The translations under genes and the position numbers were made by a program. A stretch of 64,000 nucleotides of DNA from Microlunatus phosphovorus NM-1 (lineage in GTDB: Bacteria > Actinomycetota > Actinomycetes > Propionibacteriales > Propionibacteriaceae), in the NCBI RefSeq assembly GCF_000270245.1, contig NC_015635.1, positions 4,278,001-4,342,000 of the forward strand, read 5' to 3'. The notes beneath the pieces are model-generated. The model did no database searches and was not told where the DNA came from. It saw only the letters and a list, made by a program, of their open reading frames with translations. Below, piece after piece: positions 43,644 to 52,269 of the stretch (positions within the stretch are counted from its first letter, which is position 1; every line of letters begins with the position of its first letter).

Positions 43644-44474
43644 CTAGGTTTGGTTCTTCTCATCTCGCCACCGCAGCCATTCCCGCACGGCCGAGAGGTC
43701 ATAATCCGGCCCCGAGATCCCGACCGTGAACAACGTGGCGCCGAGCGCGTGCAGCTGGTCGGCAACGTCGACCGTGTGACGAGAGACGTCGGTCGAGATC
43801 TCGATCTCGGCCACATCGCGCCCCACCGCCTGCCCGTGATCGGCCAGCACGCCGAGCTTGCGCTCGAGAGTGGCTGCATCTCCGAAGCTGTGCCAGATAT
43901 CAGCGTGCTTCGCCACGATTCGAAGGGTCTTCTTCTCACCGCCCCCACCGATCAGCACCGGGATCTTCCGGGTTGGTGGCGGGTTGAGCTGAGTCCAGCG
44001 CTGCTTGATGATCGGCAGGTTGTCGGCAAGGGAATCCAGCCGGCTGCCGGCGGTGCCGAACTCGTAGCCGTACTCGTCGTAGTCGCGCTGGAACCAACCC
44101 GAACCGATGGCGAAGATGAACCGTCCTCTCCCACCCTTGGCACTGATGTGGTCGATCGTGCGGGCCATGTCTGCCTGCAGGTTCGGGTTGCGGTAGCTGT
44201 TGCAGTTCACGAGCGCACCGATCTCGACCCGGCTCGTCTGTTCGGCAAGAGCGGCCAGCATGGTCCACGACTCGAAGTGCAGGCCGTCCGGCTCACCCGA
44301 GAGCGGGAAGAAGTGGTCCCAGTTGAACAGCGCGTCGACCCCCATTGCCTCCAGCTCTGCTGCGGTCTGGCGAATCTGCTCGTACGCCGCGTGCTGCGGC
44401 GCGATCTGGACTGCAAGGCGAACAGGCCTGCGAGGCGCGGACCGGGTCGTCGCCGCTGATGGTGTCGACGTCAT
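43644..44474 (-). CDS. LLM-class (F420-dependent) oxidoreductase
   Basis: A 276-residue luciferase-like monooxygenase-fold protein. PVRLAVQIAPQHAAYEQIRQ starts the barrel, VDALFNWDHFFPLSG gives the substrate-side strand, and RFIFAIGSGWFQRDYDEYGY with the later KIPVLIGGGGEKKTLRIVA is diagnostic of actinobacterial F420-dependent members. It probably transfers hydride between coenzyme F420 and an unknown compound. ATG at MTSTPSAA was chosen; a longer frame adds arginine-rich residues. Confidence 0.87.
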   Translation of the reverse strand: MTSTPSAATTRSAPRRPVRLAVQIAPQHAAYEQIRQTAAELEAMGVDALFNWDHFFPLSGEPDGLHFESWTMLAALAEQTSRVEIGALVNCNSYRNPNLQADMARTIDHISAKGGRGRFIFAIGSGWFQRDYDEYGYEFGTAGSRLDSLADNLPIIKQRWTQLNPPPTRKIPVLIGGGGEKKTLRIVAKHADIWHSFGDAATLERKLGVLADHGQAVGRDVAEIEISTDVSRHTVDVADQLHALGATLFTVGISGPDYDLSAVREWLRWRDEKNQT

Positions 44475-44522
44475 GACCGCCAGGCTCCGGCGACAGCGTG
44501 GCAAAGTCAAGGTTGCGGCACC

Positions 44523-44813
44523 TCAGGACCTGGTTACCCAGCCGACCGGCCGCGACCCGGGGGGGTCGCTCCCCCGGTCGCTGCCGCCGCTGGTGGCCGT
44601 CAGCTGATAGGTGAATGCGGCGCTGGTGGCGATCAGGGTTGGCTCCGCGCTCACCCGCAGCGGGCTGAAACGGGCCCCTGGGATGATCGTCGACATTCGG
44701 GGAGCTGCAACAGTTCGACCCGAGATTCTTCCCGCGGGGGTACGACGGGCCTCCACCGCGAGGAGATGTCTGCCGGCGGGAGCGAGCTGACGATCCGGAG
44801 CCGACGCGAAAGC
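44523..44813 (-). other. Uncertain open frame between oxidoreductase and phosphatase genes
   Basis: A frame of about 96 codons (AFASAPDRQLAPAGRHLLAV ... RVSAEPTLIATSAAFTYQLT) fills much of a 362-bp gap. Composition is partly protein-like in the first 80 codons, but no family is recognised and no ribosome-binding site is evident. It may be the remnant of a flavoprotein-like gene; this is a guess. Confidence 0.25.
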
Positions 44814-44836
44814 CATCGAGAAGTCGCCGTACGGCG

Positions 44837-45403
44837 TCAGAGTCGGCCCCATCGGTGACTGATGGTCTGTGTGCCGAGGTCCAGAATGCACAGATCAGGA
44901 GTCCGCAGCCTGGTCCAGGCATTCAGGTCCGGCTCGCGACCGGTGATCTCAGAGATCAGCAGCGTCCACGCTGTGCCATGTCCAACAAGCACGAGATCGT
45001 CACTCTCCTGGCCGACCAGTTGGACGACGGCTTCACTGATGCGTCGACGCGTCTGGTCGAGTGGCTCCCACCCGGGCCGAGCAGGCCGATCCGGCCGGCT
45101 GAACGCATCGAGGACGACTGCGCGGAACTCCTCATGAGTCTCGAACCAGTCCGATCGGTGCGCCTCTCGCAGTGTGGGCAACACTCGAACGGGACCGGTT
45201 GTCAGCAGACGTGCCGTGGCGACTGCCTTCGGCTCGTCCGAGCTGAACCACGCCGCTGTCGGAGCCCGGTCCTCCAAGAGGCTCCCCAGCCGATGCATCT
45301 CTTCGGTGTTCGCCGACGGGTCGAGCGGCCAGGTGCTCGCAGCTCGACCTGGCTGGATCTGAGGCCGGCCATGCCGGACCAGGTGAAGCAGCACCTGACC
45401 CAT
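44837..45403 (-). CDS. Histidine phosphatase superfamily protein
   Basis: A 188-residue phosphoglycerate-mutase-like enzyme. The catalytic His lies in LLHLVRHGRPQ near residue 10. The second essential His is in VLVGHGTAWTLL near residue 143, and the substrate-contact arginine in LREAHRSDWFETHEEF follows the expected order. It likely removes phosphate from a small metabolite. ATG start; single gene. Confidence 0.88.
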   Translation of the reverse strand: MGQVLLHLVRHGRPQIQPGRAASTWPLDPSANTEEMHRLGSLLEDRAPTAAWFSSDEPKAVATARLLTTGPVRVLPTLREAHRSDWFETHEEFRAVVLDAFSRPDRPARPGWEPLDQTRRRISEAVVQLVGQESDDLVLVGHGTAWTLLISEITGREPDLNAWTRLRTPDLCILDLGTQTISHRWGRL

Positions 45404-45466
45404 TCAACCGCAGTGGCACTCGACAAGTTGCTGGCGCATCCCCGATGACGGAGGATCAGCCAGCAA

Positions 45467-45853
45467 CTAACCGAGCGAGGCCGGGAGTTCCTGCACCGTG
45501 CTCTTGAGCAGGCAGAACTCGTTGCCTTCAGGGTCTGCAAGCACGGTCCAGCTGACGTCTGTGTCTTGGCCGATGTCGACCTTGCGCGCTCCCAGCGCCA
45601 GCAGTCTTTCGAGCTCCTCCTCGGTGCTCACCCCGTCGGCCCGCAGGTCCAGATGCAGACGGTTCTTTCCCGACTTCGCGTCCGGAGTCGGTCCTACGTC
45701 GATGCCCGGCCAGCTCCCGTCAGCGGGACCGATGCACCACACGATGTCGTCCTCGACGTCATGGACGACCCAGCCGAGCACCGCACACCAGAACTCGGCG
45801 ACCACTTGTGGCTGCTCTGCATCGATGGCCACCTGAGCGATTCGACTTGGCAT
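45467..45853 (-). CDS. VOC (glyoxalase-like) protein
   Basis: A 128-residue VOC protein: RIAQVAIDAEQPQVVAEFWC begins the first module and NRLHLDLRADGVSTEEELE the second; WTVLADPEGNEFCLLKS is the closing strand with the conserved Asp-Pro-Glu-Gly-Asn-Glu. Such single-chain proteins form dimers that bind hydrophobic drugs or act as dioxygenases. ATG at MPSRIAQV. Confidence 0.87.
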   Translation of the reverse strand: MPSRIAQVAIDAEQPQVVAEFWCAVLGWVVHDVEDDIVWCIGPADGSWPGIDVGPTPDAKSGKNRLHLDLRADGVSTEEELERLLALGARKVDIGQDTDVSWTVLADPEGNEFCLLKSTVQELPASLG

Positions 45854-45942
45854 AACCGCAGAATAGGCGGGCCGTACGCAGGTTGCGCCTGCGAGCGGCG
45901 CCGGCGCGCGACCGCTCTGTAGCGTGATCTCGACAAGGCCAG

Positions 45943-46785
45943 TCATCCCTCATCCAGGAGACACAGGAGCCGTCCGGCCTGCTTGGCGAGCGTCTCAGGG
46001 TGGTTTCGTGGCCGATCGCTCAGCAAGTCGCTGATCAGGATCCGCAGCCACGCACTTGCATGCATCCGCCGACATTCAAGTAGACGGTCTTGCTCGGCCC
46101 GGTTGAGGTCGAACAGGCATGTCAGTGACGTTGGGCTGAATCCGGCCTCATGCCAGAAGGCGATGTGTTCGACGATCTCGGCGAGTTCACAGGGGCGGTC
46201 GCTGCGACCGCAGTCCTCGAAGTCGACGATCTGTACGCGGCTACCGTCGTAGAGGTAGTTCGCCAGATTGCCGTCGCCGTGACCGAACACGGTTTGGCAG
46301 TCCAATGGGCCCTCGATCAGGGATGTTTTGGTCGCCCATTCCTGGCTCAGCCGCAGGGCCTGGACGACTGGTCTGGGAAGGTCGACGCCCGAGCCGATCG
46401 GCTCGTGCAGACGCGGGAGGACGTGCTCGGGGCGCGACCGGGCAAGCTCAAGGTCAGCGATTGCAGTCAAGGGCGGCGCGTACATGAGCGAGTTCAGCGC
46501 CGGGGCGAGGGCCGCCAGGTGAGTCTCGGACAGTTCCAAGCCCCGCAGTGGCTGTCCGACAAGCCTCTCCATCGAGATGACGGCCACCTCGCTGCTGACG
46601 TCTTCGCGGACTGGTCGTGGGGCCAGCCCGGGCGCATGCTCCAGCAAGAGATGCAGTCCCGCCCATTCGCGTCGCGCCCCATCGCGACAGCCGGACTGGA
46701 AACGCTTCACAACGACCTCGGCCTCAGCGTCGGTCGCATGAGTAGACCAGACGACTCCCATCCGCGCAGTCTGACATCTCGACAT
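45943..46785 (-). CDS. APH-fold kinase
   Basis: About 280 residues. The catalytic loop VFGHGDGNLANYLYDGS and the metal-binding strand QIVDFEDCGRSDRP are intact, followed by the choline/aminoglycoside kinase C-lobe (ELAEIVEHIAFWHEAGFSP). The N-lobe seems short: the lysine strand VVVKRF comes about 25 residues from the ATG chosen, and the glycine-rich loop is not obvious. The start may lie further upstream in the open frame. Confidence 0.8.
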   Translation of the reverse strand: MSRCQTARMGVVWSTHATDAEAEVVVKRFQSGCRDGARREWAGLHLLLEHAPGLAPRPVREDVSSEVAVISMERLVGQPLRGLELSETHLAALAPALNSLMYAPPLTAIADLELARSRPEHVLPRLHEPIGSGVDLPRPVVQALRLSQEWATKTSLIEGPLDCQTVFGHGDGNLANYLYDGSRVQIVDFEDCGRSDRPCELAEIVEHIAFWHEAGFSPTSLTCLFDLNRAEQDRLLECRRMHASAWLRILISDLLSDRPRNHPETLAKQAGRLLCLLDEG

Positions 46786-46854
46786 CGCCGAACGCCGAGA
46801 GCGGCCGTATCCCGCGTCCCCTTGCGGCCGCCCCGAGCACGTAGCGTTGGTGCG

Positions 46855-47676
46855 ATGTCGACGGGGAACACAGCGGGAGCCACCCAGGTGCTGGGGATAT
46901 CTGTCACCGATCGGCTCATATCGCGCTGGCGAGGTTGGTTCGCCCCACCCGAGCAGCCCTTCCGCACCGATCTGCTGAGTCCGGACCTGCAGGCCGCGAT
47001 CCCCCAGCGTAAGAAGGAACCAACCGACGAGTGGCGCGACACGTTCTTCGTGTACGCGGGAACCTGGACCTGGCTGACGGAGGCCGAGTTCATGGACCTT
47101 CGCCCGGGCAAGCGCAGGTCGCTGCTGGCGGTCCGACGAAGGACGGTCCATCCGAAGCCCCTACCGGTCTGGCCGTCGGAACTCGCAACCGCCGGCGACA
47201 GGCTGATGTTCGACTGGATTGCCACCGGCGCGGTCCGACCCAGCCGACACCGCGCCGTCCCTGGACCCGTTTGGGAACGGGCAGCACATCGCCTACCCCG
47301 CGCACAGCAGTTGGCCGGGACCTTTCCGCACACCGGGTCAGGGCCGAACTGTCTCGGCACCGTTGTGGCGGCGACAGGCGCGGCCGATGCCGACAACAGG
47401 CAAGTCGCGCCACGAGAATTCAAGACCTGGCTCGAGCAACACGCCGAGCCGATCACCGGCACCTCACAGGACAACGAGCCAGGCGTCGTCTTCGTCTGGA
47501 CGGAACACGGCGAGCTGGCACACGCAACCGTGACCATCGGTGATGGCTGGATGCTCACCAAGCCATCGCAAGCCTGGTCGAGCCCCCGCATGATCTGGAC
47601 CGTACGGGAAGCCGTCAACTCCTGGCGATACCCCGACACCCGGCTGCTCCGGTATCGACTGTCCGACGGAAACTAG
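46855..47676 (+). CDS. Unrecognised protein with possible cysteine-protease-like Cys/His pair
   Basis: A 273-residue cytoplasmic protein without a signal peptide. The N-terminal block LGISVTDRLISRWRGWFAPP recurs in a remnant near 56.6 kb. The C-terminal half has a Cys in PHTGSGPNCLGTVVAATG (C166) and a His in HGELAHATVTIGDGWMLTKP (H223), a spacing and local context like NlpC/P60-fold amidases. The middle is rich in basic residues. The family is unknown to me, and catalysis is inference. ATG start. Confidence 0.7.
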   Translation: MSTGNTAGATQVLGISVTDRLISRWRGWFAPPEQPFRTDLLSPDLQAAIPQRKKEPTDEWRDTFFVYAGTWTWLTEAEFMDLRPGKRRSLLAVRRRTVHPKPLPVWPSELATAGDRLMFDWIATGAVRPSRHRAVPGPVWERAAHRLPRAQQLAGTFPHTGSGPNCLGTVVAATGAADADNRQVAPREFKTWLEQHAEPITGTSQDNEPGVVFVWTEHGELAHATVTIGDGWMLTKPSQAWSSPRMIWTVREAVNSWRYPDTRLLRYRLSDGN

Positions 47677-47772
47677 CGGCGGAGCGCGTCCCGTCGAAGG
47701 GTGGCAAGTCCCAGCCGAGCGCCGTTCGTCCGCGCCCTCGACGGACTCAAGGGATGGTCGCCGGTGCTGGTT

Positions 47773-47850
47773 TCGTCGATAAGGAGCAGTTACATCCCAG
47801 GGTCGCGGTTTGGCATGTAACTGCGCCTTTTCGGTGAGGGCTGCTCCTTT
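47773..47850. repeat. Palindromic dispersed element, copy C
   Basis: Arms GATAAGGAGCAGTTACA (47778-47794) and TGTAACTGCGCCTTTTC (47816-47832) match copies A and B near 27 and 30.6 kb, with GGTGAGGGCTGCTCC following as in copy A. The upstream GAGAAGGAGATG block is missing. Confidence 0.72.
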
Positions 47851-47867
47851 CGATGCTGCACTTAAGC

Positions 47868-47896
47868 AGTAGCAACGCACCAGTCGATGACGCCAG
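47868..47896. repeat. ACTGGTGC-GTTGCT motif, minus-strand copy
   Basis: GCAACGCACCAGTCGATGA on the plus strand matches the minus-strand motif of the pair near 16.1 kb and the copy beside the IS30 element, with the spacer removed. It follows copy C of the palindromic element by 18 bases. Confidence 0.5.
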
Positions 47897-47953
47897 CGAG
47901 GCAAGCACGCCGGGACTCCAGAGTCGCCTACCTCCTGAACCACCGACGTCTCG

Positions 47954-49408
47954 CTACGCCGGCTCTTCAGTGGCATGAGAGTCGGTGAGGGTGAAGGCGC
48001 CGACTGTGGCGATGAGGCCGACCACGACAGCGAGCAGCGCATAGCTGATCCGCTCGCCGTGGAAGAACGACTGGACGAGATCGCTGCTCCAGACACCGGC
48101 CGGCAGCTGAGCGGTGACGAGTGCGGCGATCATGGTGCCGATCATCGCGGTGCCGACGCTGGTGCCGACCTCCTGGGCGGTGTCGTTGAGCGCAGCACCG
48201 ATCGAGGTGCGGTTGTCGGGCATCGCATCCACGAGGGCGACTGCGCAGATCGTCATCACCGTTCGCATGCCGATGGTCATGGCGACCATGCAGACGGCAA
48301 TGGCAACGTATCCGTGGTCGACGGCCAACGCCATGCCAGCGAGGGAGCCGGCCAGGAAGACGGCGCCGACCAGGCAAGCGATCCGATGACCGAACCGGTG
48401 CGCGAGCCACTCGGAGAAGGGCGTAGCGGCGATCATCGTCACAATCATCGGCAGGTTAGCCAGACCGGCACGGACGGGACTCCACCCGTACGCGTACTGG
48501 AAGTGCAGGATCAGCCCGAACATCACGCTGGCCATGGCGATCGAGGTGCCAATTTGGGCAATGGCCGCACCCCGCACGGTGCCATTGGAGAACAGGCTCA
48601 GGTCCAGCATGGGTGCTGCGCTGCGACGCTCGTGCCAGACGAAGAGGACTGCAGCAGCAATAGCGCCGATGACTGACGCGATGGTGATCACCGAAAGCCA
48701 GCCGTGTTCGACGCCGCTGGTCAGCGCATAGCAGGCGAAGCCGATGGCAAGCAGACTCAACGCGGCGCCTGGCAGGTCGAGTGCATCGTGGGTGAGATCT
48801 TCGGGCCGGTCAGCAGGCACGCCGAAGCGGACGCCGAGGCACGCGATCAGCGCGATCGGGGCATTCACCAGCAGCAGCCACTCCCATCGCACGTGGGCCA
48901 AGGCCGTACCGCCGAGCAGCGGTCCGAGGACGAAGCCGGCCATGCCGACCACGATCATCACCGTCATCGCCCGCATCCGTACCTGGTTGTCGTCGAAGAG
49001 GCGGAAGACCAACGAGTTGGTGATCGGAGCCATCGCCGCCGCAGCAATACCCAAGGCGGCCCGCAGAGCAATGAGCTCCCCGGTGGTGGTGACCGCGATG
49101 ACGCACAGACTGAGCAGCCCGAAGACAGCGAGCCCTATCAAGAGCATGCGACGGCGGCCGAACCGGTCGGCCATGGATCCCGCGGTGAGCAGCAGCCCGC
49201 CGAAGGTCAGCGAATACGCGCCGACGACCCACTGCAGCGACGTCGTTCCACCGCCGAGATCTCGGCCGATGGTGGGCAGCGCGATGGACAACAAGGTGTT
49301 GTCGACCATCTCGACGAAGAAGGCCAGGCACAGAGCCGCCAGCGGGATCCAGGCAGCACGGAGAGACGGGTAGCTGCGGGACGGAACATGAGTGGCTAAA
49401 GCGCTCAT
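47954..49408 (-). CDS. MFS exporter, DHA2 type
   Basis: A 484-residue transporter with 14 hydrophobic segments. Helix 1 has the acidic motif FVEMVDNTLLSIALPTIG; motif A reads AGSMADRFGRRRMLLIGL. Proline/glycine-rich motif C is GFVLGPLLGGTALAHVRWEW. ATG at MSALATHVPS follows GGGAGGTTTCGCC. It is divergent from a TetR gene, and three palindromes lie between them, so it is probably an inducible drug exporter. Confidence 0.9.
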   Translation of the reverse strand: MSALATHVPSRSYPSLRAAWIPLAALCLAFFVEMVDNTLLSIALPTIGRDLGGGTTSLQWVVGAYSLTFGGLLLTAGSMADRFGRRRMLLIGLAVFGLLSLCVIAVTTTGELIALRAALGIAAAAMAPITNSLVFRLFDDNQVRMRAMTVMIVVGMAGFVLGPLLGGTALAHVRWEWLLLVNAPIALIACLGVRFGVPADRPEDLTHDALDLPGAALSLLAIGFACYALTSGVEHGWLSVITIASVIGAIAAAVLFVWHERRSAAPMLDLSLFSNGTVRGAAIAQIGTSIAMASVMFGLILHFQYAYGWSPVRAGLANLPMIVTMIAATPFSEWLAHRFGHRIACLVGAVFLAGSLAGMALAVDHGYVAIAVCMVAMTIGMRTVMTICAVALVDAMPDNRTSIGAALNDTAQEVGTSVGTAMIGTMIAALVTAQLPAGVWSSDLVQSFFHGERISYALLAVVVGLIATVGAFTLTDSHATEEPA

Positions 49409-49422
49409 GGCGAAACCTCCCA

Positions 49423-49476
49423 TCGAATGCTGTTCGAGTATCGATCAACGTTCGATACGATAGAACAACGTTCGAT
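49423..49476. promoter_or_regulatory. Three operator-like palindromes between the exporter and tetR genes
   Basis: ATCGAATGCTGTTCGA (49423-49438), ATCGATCAACGTTCGAT (49440-49456) and ATAGAACAACGTTCGAT (49460-49476) share an ATCGAA...TTCGAT arm pair with a 5-6-base centre. They lie end to end in the 97-bp divergent region, 15 to 68 bases from the exporter ATG. This is the expected binding region for the TetR protein. Confidence 0.6.
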
Positions 49477-49505
49477 GTGGGGCAAGATCTGGTTGGATGT
49501 GAGGC

Positions 49506-50252
49506 ATGGCACAGTCCGGACTGGCACGATCTCGGCCGGCGCAGGCACGATCCCGATCGGGGCGATCCCGACCGTCTCAGGGACGTCGCCGCGCCTCGCA
49601 CTCGATGGACGCCGTTCTCACCGAGGCGGTCGCCCTGCTCGATGAGGCAGGGGAAGCCGCTCTCACGTTTCGGGCGCTCGCGGACCGCCTGGGCGGCGGT
49701 GCAGCCAGCATCTACTGGTACGTCTCCAACAAGGACGAGTTGCTTGATCGCGCCACCGACCACGTCGTCGGTGCGGTACTGGCCGACATCGAGAAGCACG
49801 CGGCCACCGACGACCCCATCGCAGACCTCCGGGCGATAGCCACGACGCTCTTTGACGCCATCGTGCAACAACCATGGCTGGGCACGTACTTCATGCGCAA
49901 CACCGATCTCCAGGTCAACGCACTGCGACTCTACGAACACATCGGCCAGCAGACTCTTCGCCTTCAGCTCACCCCGAAGCAGCGGTTCCACGCCGTGTCC
50001 GCCATCGTCGGCGTGGTGATCGGCAGCGCCGTCGACCTGGCTCAGGAGCCGCCGCCGGAGGTGCGGGAAGGGGCGGTGGATCGCGAGGAGTACCTCCATC
50101 GGTGGGCCCAGTCCTGGCGAGAGCTCGATCCCGAGGCCTTCCCGTTCGTCCACGAGATCATCGACGAGTTCGACGGCCACGACGACGCCGACCAGTTCCG
50201 CGCCGCCCTCGATCTCACCCTGGCAGGCCTGCGACTCCAGGCCGGAGCCTGA
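49506..50252 (+). CDS. TetR family regulator of the divergent exporter
   Basis: A 248-residue regulator. A basic Ser/Arg-rich N-terminal arm of about 33 residues precedes the HTH: DAVLTEAVALLDEAGEAALT and FRALADRLGGGAASIYWYVS. The C-terminal domain (HAATDDPIADLRAIATTLFD and ERFHAVSAIVGVVIGSAVDL-like core) belongs to the TetR_C group. The ATG opens the frame; a second ATG at MDAVLTEAV would remove the arm. It probably represses itself and the exporter. Confidence 0.88.
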   Translation: MAQSGLARSRPAQARSRSGRSRPSQGRRRASHSMDAVLTEAVALLDEAGEAALTFRALADRLGGGAASIYWYVSNKDELLDRATDHVVGAVLADIEKHAATDDPIADLRAIATTLFDAIVQQPWLGTYFMRNTDLQVNALRLYEHIGQQTLRLQLTPKQRFHAVSAIVGVVIGSAVDLAQEPPPEVREGAVDREEYLHRWAQSWRELDPEAFPFVHEIIDEFDGHDDADQFRAALDLTLAGLRLQAGA

Positions 50253-50256
50253 ACTC

Positions 50257-50349
50257 CTAACCAAGTCGTCGCGTGATGCAGCGTCGGCGCCAAACACCGA
50301 CTGCGCCCTCGGCAGCCGCGACCTCGATGATCAGTCCGGTGCGCGTCAT
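50257..50349 (-). pseudogene. 2'-5' RNA ligase family, 30-codon 5' remnant
   Basis: An ATG-initiated frame encodes TRTGLIIEVAAAEGAVGVWR, resembling the first strand and helix of actinobacterial 2'-5' RNA ligase-like proteins, then reaches a stop after 30 codons. The catalytic HxT motifs are missing. The 230 bases upstream of it hold nothing recognisable. Confidence 0.4.
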
Positions 50350-50582
50350 CGCCAAATCGTAGAGTGTCAAGCACAGTAGGTGCGCTCGACCCAGCGGGGC
50401 AGCCGCCCCACGGTGAGCATGACGGGTTGATCTACTGGCGCAACCTCGCTGCCGTCAGCCCAAGTAGCCATCGGCACGATTGTTAAGACATCCCAAGTGC
50501 GTGAGCAACGCGCCGCCGCAGGAACCGTCGGCCGGCGGACCGGTGATCATCCGCGTCAGCGGATGATGGACGATGTCGAGTC

Positions 50583-51335
50583 ATGACTGTGCCACTGCAC
50601 GTACCGTGCTGGATCGAGTCGGATGGCGTTGAGGTCTGGCTCGTCGCCGGTCCTGGCCGGGGTCGGATTCCAGATCTTGTCGAGGCTGAACGTGTCGCCT
50701 CGGCCAGTGCCCGTCTGGGTGCCGTCCTGGCTGCGAACGCGGATGCCGACGACCCGGAGCGGGTCGGACAGCTGATGTCATCCGGTTACCGCCGGGTGTT
50801 CTCCATGGTCGAACTCGAGCGCGACACCGCACCCCTGGCCACCGTCTCAGCGCCGGGATCGATCGTCGCCGTGACGGACAACGACGCCGACGCGATGCAC
50901 CAACTGACAACAGTGGTCTGGGCAGGGCGGCCCTTCTTCGCGATGCCAACTCTGGAGTCGTACCGCAGCTGGGTGCGAAACGCCGATCCTCGGCTGATGC
51001 TGCTCGCCTGGCATGACGCGGCGCTGATCGGCTACGTCGCCGTCAAAGAGGACCCCACCCGAGTGGAGGTCGTCGATATCCAGGTGCACCCACACCACCA
51101 GCGCCGCGGGGTCGCGACTGCTCTGTTGGCGCAGGTAGTGCAAGAGGCCCGACATCGCTGCAGCCCCCGCGTGTGGCTGGAGACGGAGGGGGACGACCCG
51201 GTCGGCGCGAGACGGTTTTACGAGCAACTCGGCTTTCGCCTCGCTGCCGAGCACCTCAGATTTCGCAAGCCCGCGGATACCACCGCAGACCCGGCGGCGG
51301 GACTCCCGGTCCTAGCAGAGCGAGGCGCCGGCTAA
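50583..51335 (+). CDS. GNAT family N-acetyltransferase
   Basis: A 250-residue protein with the catalytic GNAT domain in the C-terminal half: EVVDIQVHPHHQRRGVATALL near residue 165 is motif A and DPVGARRFYEQLGFRLAAE near residue 207 is the end of the fold. The first 85 residues are a degenerate partner module. Acceptor unknown. Its 3' end overlaps the convergent methyltransferase gene by 24 bp. Confidence 0.86.
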   Translation: MTVPLHVPCWIESDGVEVWLVAGPGRGRIPDLVEAERVASASARLGAVLAANADADDPERVGQLMSSGYRRVFSMVELERDTAPLATVSAPGSIVAVTDNDADAMHQLTTVVWAGRPFFAMPTLESYRSWVRNADPRLMLLAWHDAALIGYVAVKEDPTRVEVVDIQVHPHHQRRGVATALLAQVVQEARHRCSPRVWLETEGDDPVGARRFYEQLGFRLAAEHLRFRKPADTTADPAAGLPVLAERGAG

Positions 51336-52109
51336 GACGTAGATCACCGGCACAAATCGGCCGAGGAACTGATGGAGTCCCCATTGCAGACTGGCCTCGG
51401 CCGTGCGGTAGGCGTCCTGACCATAGCGCTCGATGACACAGTCTCGGCTGCGGCGCAGCCGAGCCAGACGCAGCAGTTCGTGCGATACGACCTGGTTTCG
51501 TTCCTCGATGTACTCACGCCATTCGGTGCCGATGACATGCTTCCTGACGACCACGAAGCCCGCTGCATCGAAACCGGCTTCGAGGTCGCCCTCGACGAGA
51601 TTGGCCACGACGTTGCCGAGGGGTTCATGGATCGAGGCCGTCTCGACAGGGTCGATGGGTCCGTGCAGGACATTGGTGTAGGCGATCAAGTGTCCGTCCG
51701 CGCGGAGCACTCGGCGCATCTGAGTCAGGGCGGTCGGGAGGTCGGGCAGTACCTCGATCACATCGCGGCACCAGATGACATCGACGCTGGCCGGCGCCTC
51801 GGCCAGGTTCTCGGCGACTCCACATCGGATCGTGATCCGGTCGGTCAGGCTGGCTTCCTCCACTGCGGTCTGGGCTCGCTGGACATGCCACGGCACCGGG
51901 TCCACGCCGATTCCGTACGCGTCGTAGCGGCGGACCAGCTCGATCAAGTGACGCGCGTCTCGACAGCCAACATCAAGGATTCGGTGGCCGACGCGAAGGT
52001 AGTCATCGGCGACGTCGTAGAGCTGATCGGGCCCGACCGGGTTGAGACTCGAGTCGAGATCTTCGAACAGACTCCAGAAGGTCTTGCTGTAGATCTCGGC
52101 CATATCCAT
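51312..52109 (-). CDS. Class I SAM-dependent methyltransferase
   Basis: A 265-residue enzyme with motif I RILDVGCRDARHLIELVRR near residue 42 (an Asp-Ala-Arg replaces the usual Gly-x-Gly end), motif II YGIGVDPVPWHV, DVIWCRDVIEVLPD as motif IV and LRADGHLIAYTNVLHG as post-IV. The first 30 residues (AEIYSKTFWSLFEDLDSSL) form the usual lid helix. ATG at MDMAEIY; another ATG two codons in and one four codons before are alternatives. Confidence 0.86.
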   Translation of the reverse strand: MDMAEIYSKTFWSLFEDLDSSLNPVGPDQLYDVADDYLRVGHRILDVGCRDARHLIELVRRYDAYGIGVDPVPWHVQRAQTAVEEASLTDRITIRCGVAENLAEAPASVDVIWCRDVIEVLPDLPTALTQMRRVLRADGHLIAYTNVLHGPIDPVETASIHEPLGNVVANLVEGDLEAGFDAAGFVVVRKHVIGTEWREYIEERNQVVSHELLRLARLRRSRDCVIERYGQDAYRTAEASLQWGLHQFLGRFVPVIYVLAGASLC

Positions 52110-52269
52110 GGAGCCCAGCATCCACGATGTGAGCTTCCAATCCCAGGGCGGCGCATCAGCCCGAGCCACGGCAGTGATCGACGTGGTCGCGTACGATCCC
52201 GGTTGGCCGAATGCGGCGACCGGAACAAATGGGCTGCGTGGAGCGGGCTGCGGTGGTGTGATCGTTTGC

